Shown here in pieces: positions 8,466 to 16,791 of a stretch of DNA of 64,000 nucleotides. Both the position numbers and the translations under genes were made by a program. The notes beneath the pieces were generated by a model that was not told the DNA's origin, did no database searches, and saw only the letters and a program-made list of their open reading frames with translations. Numbering within the stretch: the stretch's first letter is position 1; each line of letters opens with the position of its first letter. This DNA comes from Edaphobacter modestus (lineage in GTDB: Bacteria > Acidobacteriota > Terriglobia > Terriglobales > Acidobacteriaceae): NCBI RefSeq assembly GCF_004217555.1, contig NZ_SHKW01000001.1:1054001-1118000 (forward strand). Reading direction: 5' to 3'.

Positions 8466-8915
8466 ATGATCCCTGGCCTGATGATTCGCTCTTCGTCCAT
8501 CCACGCTGCCGGTTGCTACACGACGCGGCGCATTCGTAAGGGAAGCAAGGTGATTCGGTATGACGGGCCACGCTTCACCAAGGATGAGGCAGATGAGCGC
8601 TACAAGGATCGCTTTATCACGTACCTGTTCAGCACCGGAAACGGCGACGTGATCGACGGCTTCGGCACGGCGATGTTCATCAATCATTCCTGCGATCCGA
8701 ACTGCGAGACCGAGCACATCGGGGATGAGATATGGATCATCGCGACTCGCGACGTCGCTCCGGGCGAGGAGCTGACCTACGAATACCATCTGCACGACAG
8801 TGATGACGACGACGCGGATTGCCACTGCGGGTCGGCCAAGTGCAGGGGAACCATGTTCAGCGAGGACGAGGTGAAGCGCCGGGCTCGCAAGGCTCGCCGC
8901 GCCGCAAAAGCCTGA
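8466..8915 (+). CDS. SET-domain protein lysine methyltransferase-like
   Basis: This 149-residue protein is essentially a SET domain, the fold of SAM-dependent protein lysine methyltransferases. The opening strand (SSIHAAGCYTTRRIRKG) is followed by the cofactor and active-site motif NHSCDPNC at residues 73-80 and the catalytic-tyrosine motif ELTYEY at 102-107. A post-SET-like cysteine cluster (C119, C121, C126) then precedes a very basic tail. The frame is open upstream to 8343, but similarity starts only at the ATG at 8466, chosen here; 8481 is possible. Its substrate is unknown. A ribosomal or nucleoid protein would fit the basic tail, but this is inference. Confidence 0.85.
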   Translation: MIPGLMIRSSSIHAAGCYTTRRIRKGSKVIRYDGPRFTKDEADERYKDRFITYLFSTGNGDVIDGFGTAMFINHSCDPNCETEHIGDEIWIIATRDVAPGEELTYEYHLHDSDDDDADCHCGSAKCRGTMFSEDEVKRRARKARRAAKA

Positions 8916-8967
8916 GGCTCCTGCGGACGCTACAATAGCGAGATGCGGCTAAGCGCCGCCAGCGTTT

Positions 8968-10992
8968 ATGGCATACCAGGTTTTAGCGAGAAAGTATCGT
9001 CCGCAGCGCTTCGCCGATGTCGCGGGGCAGGATCATGTGACCGTGACGCTGATGAATGCGCTCACGCAGGGTCGGATCGCCCACGGTTATATCTTCAGCG
9101 GACACCGAGGTATCGGAAAGACGACGATCGCCCGCATTCTGGCGATGGCGTTGAACTGCCGCACTATGATCGGCAGTGCTGAGCGGCCCACGGCCGAGCC
9201 CTGCGAGGTCTGCGAATCGTGCGTGGAGATTCGTGCGGGAAACGCCGTCGACGTGATCGAGATCGACGCCGCCACCAATCGCGGCATCGACGAGATTCGC
9301 GAGCTGCGCGATGCGGCGAGGTACCGGCCCGCACGCGACCGTTACAAGATTTATATCCTCGACGAGGCGCACCAGATTACCGACGCGGCCTTCAATGCCC
9401 TGCTTAAGACATTGGAAGAGCCGCCGGACCATATCGTCTTCATGATGGCCACGACGCAGCCGGAGGATATTCCGCAGACGGTGCGCTCGCGCTGCCAGCA
9501 CTTCAGCTTTCACGCGGTGAAGCTGGTCGATATTCTTGCGCAGATCCGGGGGATCGCCGCGCAGGAGGGGGTTGACGCCGACGAAGGTGCCCTGGCGCTG
9601 CTCGCAGAGGCCGGGGATGGGTCGATGCGCGACGCTCTCTCCATCATGGATCAGGCGATCGCCAGCGCGCCTGTGGAAGATGGCCGACCGCGGCTCGACG
9701 CATCGCAGATTCGCGAGCTGATGGGGACGGTTGCGAATGCAGTCTTTGAGCGCGTGCTCGAGGGCATTCATGGCAACCGTAGCGCAGAGGTGATGACGAT
9801 CGCCAATGACCTGCTGGATGCCGGTAACAGCCCGGCGCAGTTGGCACGGCAGTTCGTGCGCTATCTGCGCAACTGCGTGATCGCCAAGATCGCCGGCGTG
9901 GAGGCGGACGGCGGTTCAACGGAGCTGCTGCAGATCTCCGCCGATGAACAGCGCCGTGCGGGCCGGTCGGCGGCGTTGTTTACAGAGGAGGAGCTGACGC
10001 GGTTTCTCCAGGTGATGCTGCGCACCTTCGATGAGTTGGGATATCGCCAGGAGCAGCGGTTCCACTTCGAGCTCGGGCTTCTGAAGCTGGTTCATCTGCA
10101 GCGACTGCTGCCAGTGGAGGAGCTCTTGAGCCGCTTCCCGACGACGGGAGGTTCCGGCGGGGCGGAGTCGCCACGGCCACGTGCCTCGGCACCATCGACT
10201 CCTGTACCGCGCCCAGCTCCTGCCTTTGCTTCGCCTTCTTCTCCGCCGCCAGCTCCTTCGAAGCCTGCATTTTCTCCCTTTGCTGCTGATCGCAACCGGA
10301 AGACTTTCGACGAGCCAACTCCGATAGCGCCACGGACTCCCGCTCCGGCTCCGCCGCAAGCTTCCGCTCCGGTAGTGCCACAAACTCCCCCGGTCGAGCG
10401 CGAGGTCATGATTCAGCCCGAGCTGCCACCGCCTCCGGCTCCTGCGGTTTCTATCCTTGAGACTGATCCTGTTGCCGAGATTACTGCGATCGAAGTCGCT
10501 GCGGAGATGCTGGGAGCGGGGTCGGTTCCTGCTGCAATCCTCGAACCGGAGACTGCTCCTCCTGCGAAAACAATGGCGGAACCGCCCGCGGCCGGAAGCC
10601 GGTCAGCGGAGGATCTGCAGCGGCTGGCCATTGAAGCCTTATCGGCGGCCAGGAGCCAGGGATCCGCGGCGGATGCGCTCGCTGACGCTGAATGGACGGT
10701 CACCGGGGACGAGATCCGTGTGCAGACCGAGTTATCGAAGACGATGCTGCCCATGGTGATCAACGCGGACGCAGACCGGATCGTTCGCACGGCGCTACGC
10801 AGCTCGGGCGCGGGCCAGCTCAAGCTGGTACTTCTGCCGGGCGCGGCAAACGCCGCGGCCGCCAAAAAGCCGCGAGCGGCGAAGACGGGAAGCGCCCAGG
10901 CCAAGGCCATGGAACACCCCGTCGTGCAGCAGGCGCAGCGCCTGTTCAACGCCGAGATTCGCAACGTGATCGATCTTCGCGACAACGATTAG
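8968..10992 (+). CDS. dnaX: DNA polymerase III subunits gamma/tau
   Basis: This 674-residue protein is the clamp-loader ATPase of the replicative polymerase. The N-terminus (YQVLARKYRPQRFADVAGQ) and Walker A (GHRGIGKTTIARIL) are diagnostic. A zinc-binding cluster starts with C at NCRTM and continues CEVCESC, then come DEAH-type Walker B (LDEAHQIT) and the SRC sensor (RSRCQHF). The AAA+ and collar domains end near residue 390. A Pro/Ala-rich linker of about 150 residues and a C-terminal domain follow. No good Shine-Dalgarno is visible before the ATG. It is followed by ybaB and recR in the classic recombination-replication operon. Confidence 0.96.
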   Translation: MAYQVLARKYRPQRFADVAGQDHVTVTLMNALTQGRIAHGYIFSGHRGIGKTTIARILAMALNCRTMIGSAERPTAEPCEVCESCVEIRAGNAVDVIEIDAATNRGIDEIRELRDAARYRPARDRYKIYILDEAHQITDAAFNALLKTLEEPPDHIVFMMATTQPEDIPQTVRSRCQHFSFHAVKLVDILAQIRGIAAQEGVDADEGALALLAEAGDGSMRDALSIMDQAIASAPVEDGRPRLDASQIRELMGTVANAVFERVLEGIHGNRSAEVMTIANDLLDAGNSPAQLARQFVRYLRNCVIAKIAGVEADGGSTELLQISADEQRRAGRSAALFTEEELTRFLQVMLRTFDELGYRQEQRFHFELGLLKLVHLQRLLPVEELLSRFPTTGGSGGAESPRPRASAPSTPVPRPAPAFASPSSPPPAPSKPAFSPFAADRNRKTFDEPTPIAPRTPAPAPPQASAPVVPQTPPVEREVMIQPELPPPPAPAVSILETDPVAEITAIEVAAEMLGAGSVPAAILEPETAPPAKTMAEPPAAGSRSAEDLQRLAIEALSAARSQGSAADALADAEWTVTGDEIRVQTELSKTMLPMVINADADRIVRTALRSSGAGQLKLVLLPGAANAAAAKKPRAAKTGSAQAKAMEHPVVQQAQRLFNAEIRNVIDLRDND

Positions 10993-11007
10993 GAAGAAGG
11001 ACTGGAT

Positions 11008-11331
11008 ATGGATTTCTCAGATCTCGGCAAGATGAAAGAGATGATGGGGCAGGCGCGCCAGATGCAGGAGCAGATGGAGCGCAAGCTCGCAGAGACAACG
11101 GTTGAAGCCACAAGCGGCGGCGGCGTGGTCTCGGTGAAGATGAACGGAAAAAAGGAAGTGCTGCGACTGAAGATCGATCCCACGGCCATCGGAAGTTCGG
11201 CAGGCGACCTGGAGCTTCTGGAAGACCTGATCATCGCCGCAGTCAACGAAGCCGGACGGCGCGCCGATGATGCCATGAAGGCCAATGTTGCGGGCATGAT
11301 GGGCGGCTTGAACCTGCCGGGGCTCACCTAG
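11008..11331 (+). CDS. YbaB/EbfC family nucleoid-associated protein
   Basis: This 107-residue protein belongs to the YbaB/EbfC family of small dimeric DNA-binding proteins. The N-terminal helix is MDFSDLGKMKEMMGQARQMQEQMERKLAETTVEATSGGG with conserved strands VVSVKMNGKKEVLRLKIDP after it, and the last helices end in a GGLNLPGL tail. It starts 15 bases after dnaX and its stop codon overlaps the recR start by one base, so the three genes are co-transcribed and recR is probably translationally coupled to it. Confidence 0.93.
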   Translation: MDFSDLGKMKEMMGQARQMQEQMERKLAETTVEATSGGGVVSVKMNGKKEVLRLKIDPTAIGSSAGDLELLEDLIIAAVNEAGRRADDAMKANVAGMMGGLNLPGLT

Positions 11332-11930
11332 TGGCGCGATTTGCCGAGCCGATGACGCGGCTGATCGATGAGCTGCGCAAGCTGCCGGGGATCGGGACGA
11401 AGAGCGCCCAGCGCCTGGCATTCCATGTGCTCCGGTCGTCGGCGGAGGACGCGGAGAAGCTCGCAGGCGCGATTCGAGAGCTGAAGGCGCATCTGCGGCT
11501 GTGTTCGATCTGCAACAACATCACCGACGTCGATCCGTGCAGCTATTGCACCAGTGCGGTACGCGATCAGCGGCTCATATGCGTATTGGAGGAACCGACC
11601 AACATTGCAACCATCGAGAAGACGCGGAGCTTTGCAGGCGTGTACCACGTGCTGCACGGAACACTGTCGCCGATTGGAGGCGTGGGACCGGAGCAGCTTC
11701 GCATTGCGAACCTGATGACTCGACTTCCGGAGGTCGATGAAGTGATTCTTGCGACCTCGCCCACAACCGAAGGCGAAGCGACGGCACGTTATCTGGTCGA
11801 TGAGATTCGCCGCTCCAATACTCGCGTAAAAGTGACGCGGATTGCGACGGGTGTTCCCGCGGGCAGCGACATCGAATACGCGGATGAGGTGACGATGTCG
11901 CGCGCGCTTGAAGGACGGCGCGAGCTCTAG
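11331..11930 (+). CDS. recR: Recombination mediator RecR
   Basis: This 199-residue protein works with RecF/RecO in loading RecA at gaps. The helix-hairpin-helix LRKLPGIGTKSAQRLAFH is at residues 14-31. The C4 zinc finger is LCSICNNITDVDPCSYC, and the Toprim domain starts at ICVLEEPTNIATIE. The segment HGTLSPIGGVGPEQL is a RecR hallmark. The start is GTG, sharing one base with the ybaB stop, and length agrees with the family. Confidence 0.96.
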   Translation: MARFAEPMTRLIDELRKLPGIGTKSAQRLAFHVLRSSAEDAEKLAGAIRELKAHLRLCSICNNITDVDPCSYCTSAVRDQRLICVLEEPTNIATIEKTRSFAGVYHVLHGTLSPIGGVGPEQLRIANLMTRLPEVDEVILATSPTTEGEATARYLVDEIRRSNTRVKVTRIATGVPAGSDIEYADEVTMSRALEGRREL

Positions 11931-11975
11931 GCTTCCATTCAAACTAATTTTACTTTCAGGTGATATAAGCGCGAT

Positions 11976-12986
11976 ATGAATGGGACTCTTAGTCGTCGTG
12001 GTTTTCTTCGTCAAAGCTTTGCATTTAGTGCAATTGCCGGTCTTGGATTTGGTTCCCTGCCCTCGCTCGCCAAGCCTCATGAACAAGCGGAAGGATTGCA
12101 GTGGTTGATGGTCGGGGATTGGGGCTATGAGAACTTCACGGCCCAGAAGACCGTTGCCGAGGCTATGCAGGCTTACGTTCATGAGCATCGGCTGAAGCCC
12201 GACGCCCTGTTGATGCTTGGCGACAACTGGTACGGCGACTTGACGGGTGGAGTGGACTCTCCGCGCTGGAAGACGCAGTTTGAAGAGATGTACCCGCGCT
12301 CGAGCTTTGATTGCCCTGCCTACGGGGTGCTGGGAAATCACGACTATCAACGGATGCCGGAGAGTAAGGTCGAGGCCGAACTTGCTTACGCCAAGAAGAA
12401 TGGAACGCGGTGGACGATGCCCTCGCGCTGGTACAGCTTTGAATTTCCCTCGGCCAAGCCGCTGGTGACGGTCATCGCGCTGGACAGCAACATGCCGCAT
12501 CCCCAGGGAAACAAGGCCCCAGGTGTCAACTTCACTCTCACCCCGGAGGAGCAGGCCGAGCAGCTTCGCTGGTTGAAGACTGAGTTGGAGAAGCCGCGGC
12601 GCACGCCGTATCTCATCGTAATCGCGCACCATCCGATTTATTCGAATGGGCCGCATGGCGACCATAAGGTTCTGATCGCCGATTGGGAGCCTCTGCTGCG
12701 CGAGCACAAGGCTCATCTCTACCTTGCCGGGCACGACCACGATATGCAGCATCTGGAGTTCGATGGGCATCCCACCTCGTTCGTGATGTCAGGAGGCGGC
12801 GGCGCCGATCTCTACACCCTGAAGATCGACGAGGCGCAACGCGGACCCTATGCTGCGAAGGTTTACGGCTTCAGCCACCTTCAGATCGCTCCCGACAAGC
12901 TGACGCTGCTGCATATGGATCAGGCCGGCAAGGTGATTCATGGCTTTACGAAGACCCCGGAAGGCGCCGTCAGCATCTTGAGCTAG
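11976..12986 (+). CDS. Tat-exported metallophosphoesterase (purple acid phosphatase-like)
   Basis: This 336-residue protein begins with a twin-arginine signal (LSRRGFLRQS followed by a hydrophobic segment to about residue 34), so it is exported folded to the periplasm. Five calcineurin-type metal-binding blocks occur in order: VGDWG, GDNWYGD, LGNHDY, AHHPIYS and GHDHD. Their spacing and sequence resemble tartrate-resistant acid phosphatases, suggesting phosphomonoester hydrolysis with a two-metal centre. It stands alone, 45 bases after recR, and ends at a bidirectional terminator facing gpmI. Confidence 0.88.
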   Translation: MNGTLSRRGFLRQSFAFSAIAGLGFGSLPSLAKPHEQAEGLQWLMVGDWGYENFTAQKTVAEAMQAYVHEHRLKPDALLMLGDNWYGDLTGGVDSPRWKTQFEEMYPRSSFDCPAYGVLGNHDYQRMPESKVEAELAYAKKNGTRWTMPSRWYSFEFPSAKPLVTVIALDSNMPHPQGNKAPGVNFTLTPEEQAEQLRWLKTELEKPRRTPYLIVIAHHPIYSNGPHGDHKVLIADWEPLLREHKAHLYLAGHDHDMQHLEFDGHPTSFVMSGGGGADLYTLKIDEAQRGPYAAKVYGFSHLQIAPDKLTLLHMDQAGKVIHGFTKTPEGAVSILS

Positions 12987-13031
12987 CTTCAGCGGAAAGG
13001 CACGACGGAGTCTCTTCAAAAAATGGAACAA

Positions 13032-13073
13032 GTAGGAATGGCAGCGAAGAAAATCGCTGCCATTCCTACTTTA
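13032..13073. terminator. Bidirectional terminator, perfect 16-bp stem
   Basis: Arms GTAGGAATGGCAGCGA at 13032-13047 and its exact complement at 13054-13069 enclose a 6-base loop, with a short T-run on the plus side and TTTTTT further out on the minus side. It sits between the convergent phosphatase and gpmI genes and can serve both. Confidence 0.8.
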
Positions 13074-13093
13074 CATCTTGAGGTGCAGCGCGA

Positions 13094-14713
13094 TCAGGTG
13101 TTTTGCAGGCCATCCCCCGTCATCTCGTACGGCTTTTGCAAGCCGAGTAGCTTGAGGATGGTGGGCGAGATATCGCGCAGGCTTCCGCCGGGACGAAGGA
13201 TCGCGTGGTGGCTGGTGTCGCACTCGTCGGTAACGAGGATGAAGGGCACCGGGTTGGTTGTGTGAGCTGTATGGGGTCCGCCGGTCACAGGATCGATGAG
13301 CAACTCGGCGTTACCGTGATCGGCAGTGACCAGAAGAGCTCCGCAACGCTGCTTGACCGCCTGGAAGATGCGTCCTAGGTGTGTGTCGACGGTCTCCACG
13401 GCGCGAACGGTGGGCTCGATCCTGCCGGAGTGCCCAACCATGTCGGCGTTGGCGAAGTTGACGATGATGACGTCGAAGGCCGTGTCGTTGACGGCCTTGA
13501 TGACGGCATCCGCGATCCCGGCAGCGGACATCTCCGGGGCGAGATCATACGTTGCCACCTTCTGCGATGGAATGAGAACGCGGTCCTCGCCGGGAAATGG
13601 CTTCTCGATGCCTCCGTTGAAGAAGTAGGTGACGTGGGCGTACTTTTCGGTCTCGGCGACGCGAAGGTTGCGCAGGTTGGCATCGGCCATGACGTTCGCG
13701 AGGAGATTGTCCATCGACTCAGATGGAATAACGACCGGGACGGTGAAGTTCTTGTCGTACTGCGTCATGCACACGTAGTGAATGTTGGAAGGAGCCTCGA
13801 CGCGAGGGATCTCGAGATCGAGTTCGGAGGCTTTGGGCAGATCGCGGGCGTCGTTCGCGGCCAGGCCGCCGGGAAGGTCGCAGTTGCGGGCAAGTACACG
13901 TGTAATCTGGCGAACGCGGTCGGCGCGATAGTTGAAGCAGATGCAGACGTCGTTCGAGCGAATCGGTCCGATAGGAGTTCCATGCTGATTGACGACCGTG
14001 AAGGGCGGGATGAACTCGTCGGTGATCTCGTTGCTATAGAACTCACGGATCCGGGCCAGCGGATCGGTGCAGGTTCCTCCCTGGGGAGAGCCGGTGACGA
14101 TCGCATCAAAGGCCTGGCGCTCTTTTTCCCAGCGAAGGTCGCGGTCCATGGCGTAGTAGCGGCCTGATACCGAAGCGATCTGGCCGACACCGATCTCGCG
14201 AATCTGCTGCTCGAGGGCTTCAAGATAACCAAGGCCGCTGGTGGGCATCGTGTCGCGACCATCTGTGAAGGCATGAACGAAGACGCGCGTGAGCTTGTGC
14301 CTGGCTGCGAGGCGCAGCAGCGCATAGAGGTGTCGCTGCTGCGAATGCACACCGCCATCGGAGACGAGACCAAGAAGATGCAGCGCGCGGTTGTCCTGGG
14401 CAGCGAGCGTGACAGCCTGAACAAGCGCGGGATTCTCAAAGAAGCTGCCATCGGCGATAGCCTCGTCGATCCGTGTGATGTCCATGCGGACGACGCGGCC
14501 GGCGCCGAGATTGAGATGGCCGACCTCTGAGTTACCCATCTGGCCATCGGGTAGACCGACGAATCGATCGCTGGCGTGAATCAGCGTATTGGGAAAGTCT
14601 TCCATCAGCCGGTCATAGTTCGGCTTGCGAGCCAGCGCGATTGCGTTGCCGTGAGTGTCGGGACGGTAGCCCCAACCGTCGAGAATCGTTAGGACGATAG
14701 GTTTGTTGGCCAT
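13094..14713 (-). CDS. gpmI: 2,3-bisphosphoglycerate-independent phosphoglycerate mutase
   Basis: This 539-residue enzyme interconverts 3- and 2-phosphoglycerate in glycolysis and gluconeogenesis with two Mn2+ ions. [16 protein letters not shown] carries the first metal aspartate, [16 protein letters not shown] the phosphoserine, and ADHGNAE plus [11 protein letters not shown] the remaining metal ligands of the alkaline-phosphatase-like domain. [12 protein letters not shown] is also typical. The length is slightly above the usual 510. It lies 63 bases after the Rieske gene and may share its transcript. Confidence 0.95.
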   Translation of the reverse strand: MANKPIVLTILDGWGYRPDTHGNAIALARKPNYDRLMEDFPNTLIHASDRFVGLPDGQMGNSEVGHLNLGAGRVVRMDITRIDEAIADGSFFENPALVQAVTLAAQDNRALHLLGLVSDGGVHSQQRHLYALLRLAARHKLTRVFVHAFTDGRDTMPTSGLGYLEALEQQIREIGVGQIASVSGRYYAMDRDLRWEKERQAFDAIVTGSPQGGTCTDPLARIREFYSNEITDEFIPPFTVVNQHGTPIGPIRSNDVCICFNYRADRVRQITRVLARNCDLPGGLAANDARDLPKASELDLEIPRVEAPSNIHYVCMTQYDKNFTVPVVIPSESMDNLLANVMADANLRNLRVAETEKYAHVTYFFNGGIEKPFPGEDRVLIPSQKVATYDLAPEMSAAGIADAVIKAVNDTAFDVIIVNFANADMVGHSGRIEPTVRAVETVDTHLGRIFQAVKQRCGALLVTADHGNAELLIDPVTGGPHTAHTTNPVPFILVTDECDTSHHAILRPGGSLRDISPTILKLLGLQKPYEMTGDGLQNT

Positions 14714-14776
14714 TGCTGAGTGAAGGATAACAAGAGTTGGCCTGCATCGGGTGTGTCGCTCGAAACGCGGAAGAGA

Positions 14777-15088
14777 CTACTCGAGATCGATCAGGACGTC
14801 GTCCCCTTCAACACGCAGGGGAAAGATCTCAACCCGCTCGTTTGGCGGAAACTCGGCCTTGCCGTTTTTTGCGTGAAAGGTCCACGAGTGCCACGGGCAC
14901 ACAACGCAGTCGCGCTCCACCCATCCCTGACCGAGTGGGCCGCGGCGATGAGGACACCAGTTGTCGAGAGCGGACAGTTCCCCTCCAACATTCGCCAGGC
15001 AGACCGCAATACCGTCTACCTCTGCCTCTGCGACAGCGCCGGGAGCAGGAGCCTCCGCGAGGCCGCACAGTCTAACCCACTTTGCCAA
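14777..15088 (-). CDS. Rieske [2Fe-2S] ferredoxin-like protein
   Basis: This 103-residue soluble protein has both Rieske cluster motifs: CPHRRGPLGQG with C45 and H47, and CPWHSW with C64 and H67. It has no signal or membrane segment, so it is cytoplasmic. The size and layout fit NirD-type or dioxygenase ferredoxin components, which pass electrons to an oxygenase or reductase. No such partner is nearby. It precedes gpmI on the same strand. Confidence 0.9.
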   Translation of the reverse strand: MAKWVRLCGLAEAPAPGAVAEAEVDGIAVCLANVGGELSALDNWCPHRRGPLGQGWVERDCVVCPWHSWTFHAKNGKAEFPPNERVEIFPLRVEGDDVLIDLE

Positions 15089-15165
15089 TTCCTACTCCTT
15101 CCTTCTTCATGCTAACGGGTTCGGGAGAATCGCGATGAAATGCTAAAGTCATAACGGAACTGCCG

Positions 15166-16068
15166 ATGCCTCACTCTGCTTCGAAACCCAAACAAAAACG
15201 ACAGCGTGCAGAGACTGTGGAAGTAGCCTGGCTTCTGAAGGCGCTCGCCGCCATCTTTGTGGCCGCCGCCGTATGCACCTACCTGACGCTCTGCTTTCTC
15301 TTCTATCGGGCGCAGTGGCAGGTGGTGCTGCATCCGGTTCGCACTTCCGTTCAGGAATTAGCCCAGAGCTCTCTGATCCATTTCGCGCCGGGAGATTCGG
15401 GGCAGCCACAACTTACAGGTAAGTGGCTGGCTGCAGACGTGGATAGCCGCTATGGAGGACTCACCATCCTGTTCCTCTCCGCAGGCGACAGAACGGAAGC
15501 GGCCTTTGCGGAGACACAGACGGCCCTCCAGCGCGCAGGTCTCAATGTCTTTGCCTTTGACTATCGTGGCTACGGTCAGAGCGCAAACGTCCATCCGGAT
15601 CAGCGCCGTATGACCGAAGACAGCGAGGCCGCCTGGAACTACCTGACGAACACCCGAAAGATTCGCGGGGAAGCGATCATCCCCTATGGCGTCGGCGTGG
15701 GGGCGTCGCTGGCGACAAGCCTGGCTATGACCCATGCGGAGATTCCCGGTATTATCCTCGATTCACCCTATGCCGATCTGGATGAGGTCGTTGGCCAGGA
15801 TCCCCGCTTCCGGCTGCTGCCTACCAGTCTTCTGTTCCACGAAGACTTTCCGCTGACGGAGCCTCTGTCGCGGCTTCAAAAGCCAAAGCTTCTGATAGCA
15901 CGCGATCATGGCACAACGGCCACCGCCTTTCGCACGGCGGCAGAGCCAAAGATTACGGTTTCGCTCGACGCGAGTTCCGACGGGCTCTTCCATGAGGCCG
16001 TCACCCGCTTTCTTGACCAATATGGAGTCGTGCCTTCTGCGGCACCCGGAGAGACAAAACTGCGCTGA
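15166..16068 (+). CDS. Membrane-anchored alpha/beta-hydrolase-fold protein lacking the nucleophile
   Basis: This 300-residue protein has a basic N-terminus, one transmembrane helix at about residues 22-47, and an alpha/beta-hydrolase domain outside. The FDYRGYGQS strand-turn at 131-139 is typical of the BEM46/YqkD-like group. At the nucleophile elbow, where GxSxG is expected, the sequence is GVGVG (175-179), so the serine position 177 is glycine. The acid (DSPYADLDE) and a C-terminal histidine (LFHEAV) seem to remain. It is therefore probably not a classic serine hydrolase. The gene is isolated between Rieske and doxX-like genes. Confidence 0.75.
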   Translation: MPHSASKPKQKRQRAETVEVAWLLKALAAIFVAAAVCTYLTLCFLFYRAQWQVVLHPVRTSVQELAQSSLIHFAPGDSGQPQLTGKWLAADVDSRYGGLTILFLSAGDRTEAAFAETQTALQRAGLNVFAFDYRGYGQSANVHPDQRRMTEDSEAAWNYLTNTRKIRGEAIIPYGVGVGASLATSLAMTHAEIPGIILDSPYADLDEVVGQDPRFRLLPTSLLFHEDFPLTEPLSRLQKPKLLIARDHGTTATAFRTAAEPKITVSLDASSDGLFHEAVTRFLDQYGVVPSAAPGETKLR

Positions 16069-16119
16069 ACGGTTCCCGATTGCGCTAGGCTCGAAGGTAT
16101 CCCCTGATAGGCGGAAACT

Positions 16120-16545
16120 ATGTCTAAATCACTGAATAATCTGCAGCCGTGGGGCGCTTTTTTTCTCCGGCTGGTCCTCGGGGCCGCAATGGTCTATCAC
16201 GGCTATGGCAAGGTAATCCCCGCAGGAGGATTTCATGGCGGAAATACCTTTGCTGCGATCGAACACCACAGCCGCTTTGTGGCTTCGCTGGGACTTCCAT
16301 ATTGGATGGGAACTGTCTCTGCGCTCGCGGAATTCTTCGGCGGGATCCTCATTCTTCTGGGACTCTTTACCCGGTTCGCTGCATTCCTCCTGGCCATCAA
16401 CATGCTCGTCGCGGTCGTCATGGTCAACCGGCATCACGGATACGCCGGTTCCGAGTACTCCATGGCATTGATGGTGATCGCGCTTATGCTGCTTTTCTAT
16501 GGAGCTGGGGTGTGCTCGCTGGACCGACGACTCGGTTTTGCCTGA
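16120..16545 (+). CDS. DoxX family membrane protein
   Basis: This 141-residue protein has four hydrophobic helices and DoxX hallmarks: FFLRLVLGAAMVYHGYGKV in helix 1 and AEFFGGILILLGLFTRFAA in helices 2-3. DoxX-like proteins are small inner-membrane proteins often tied to oxidative stress or redox reactions, without an established general reaction. It follows the hydrolase-like gene by 51 bases on the same strand and may be co-transcribed. Confidence 0.88.
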   Translation: MSKSLNNLQPWGAFFLRLVLGAAMVYHGYGKVIPAGGFHGGNTFAAIEHHSRFVASLGLPYWMGTVSALAEFFGGILILLGLFTRFAAFLLAINMLVAVVMVNRHHGYAGSEYSMALMVIALMLLFYGAGVCSLDRRLGFA

Positions 16546-16791
16546 CAACCACCTGATTATAAAAGGCGAGAAGGCCCCCGATACACTGGAGGCCTCACAT
16601 TGGGTGGGGGAGTTTGTTGCGGATAGGTGAAGCCGAAGCTGTGGGGACCGCTAACCTCGGCGTTTATGTGCTACATCCAATAAGACGCCAAGGGCAATGA
16701 AAAGTTGTGTGGGTTTCTTACATTTTTTTGAATATGCAACTGGAGGGTATTCTAAAAACGGGATACGCCAGAAGCGGGTAGCGAGGTTTAG
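16546..16791. other. Intergenic region of 246 bases, no gene seen
   Basis: This gap lies between the convergent DoxX and DUF1501 genes. It holds a weak hairpin (AGGCC at 16572 region with GGCCT about 15 bases on) and a GGCGT/GACGCC pairing near 16659-16692. Neither is followed by a T-run. No coding frame or recognisable RNA was seen. Confidence 0.5.

Noticed and set aside
11328..12770. 480-codon open frame on the minus strand across recR and the phosphatase gene
   Set aside because: It lies opposite two clearly conserved genes, has no recognisable motif, and reflects the codon bias of the plus-strand genes.
16556..16700. Possible structured RNA after the DoxX gene
   Set aside because: Short pairings only, no match to a known RNA that I can recognise; comparative data would be needed.
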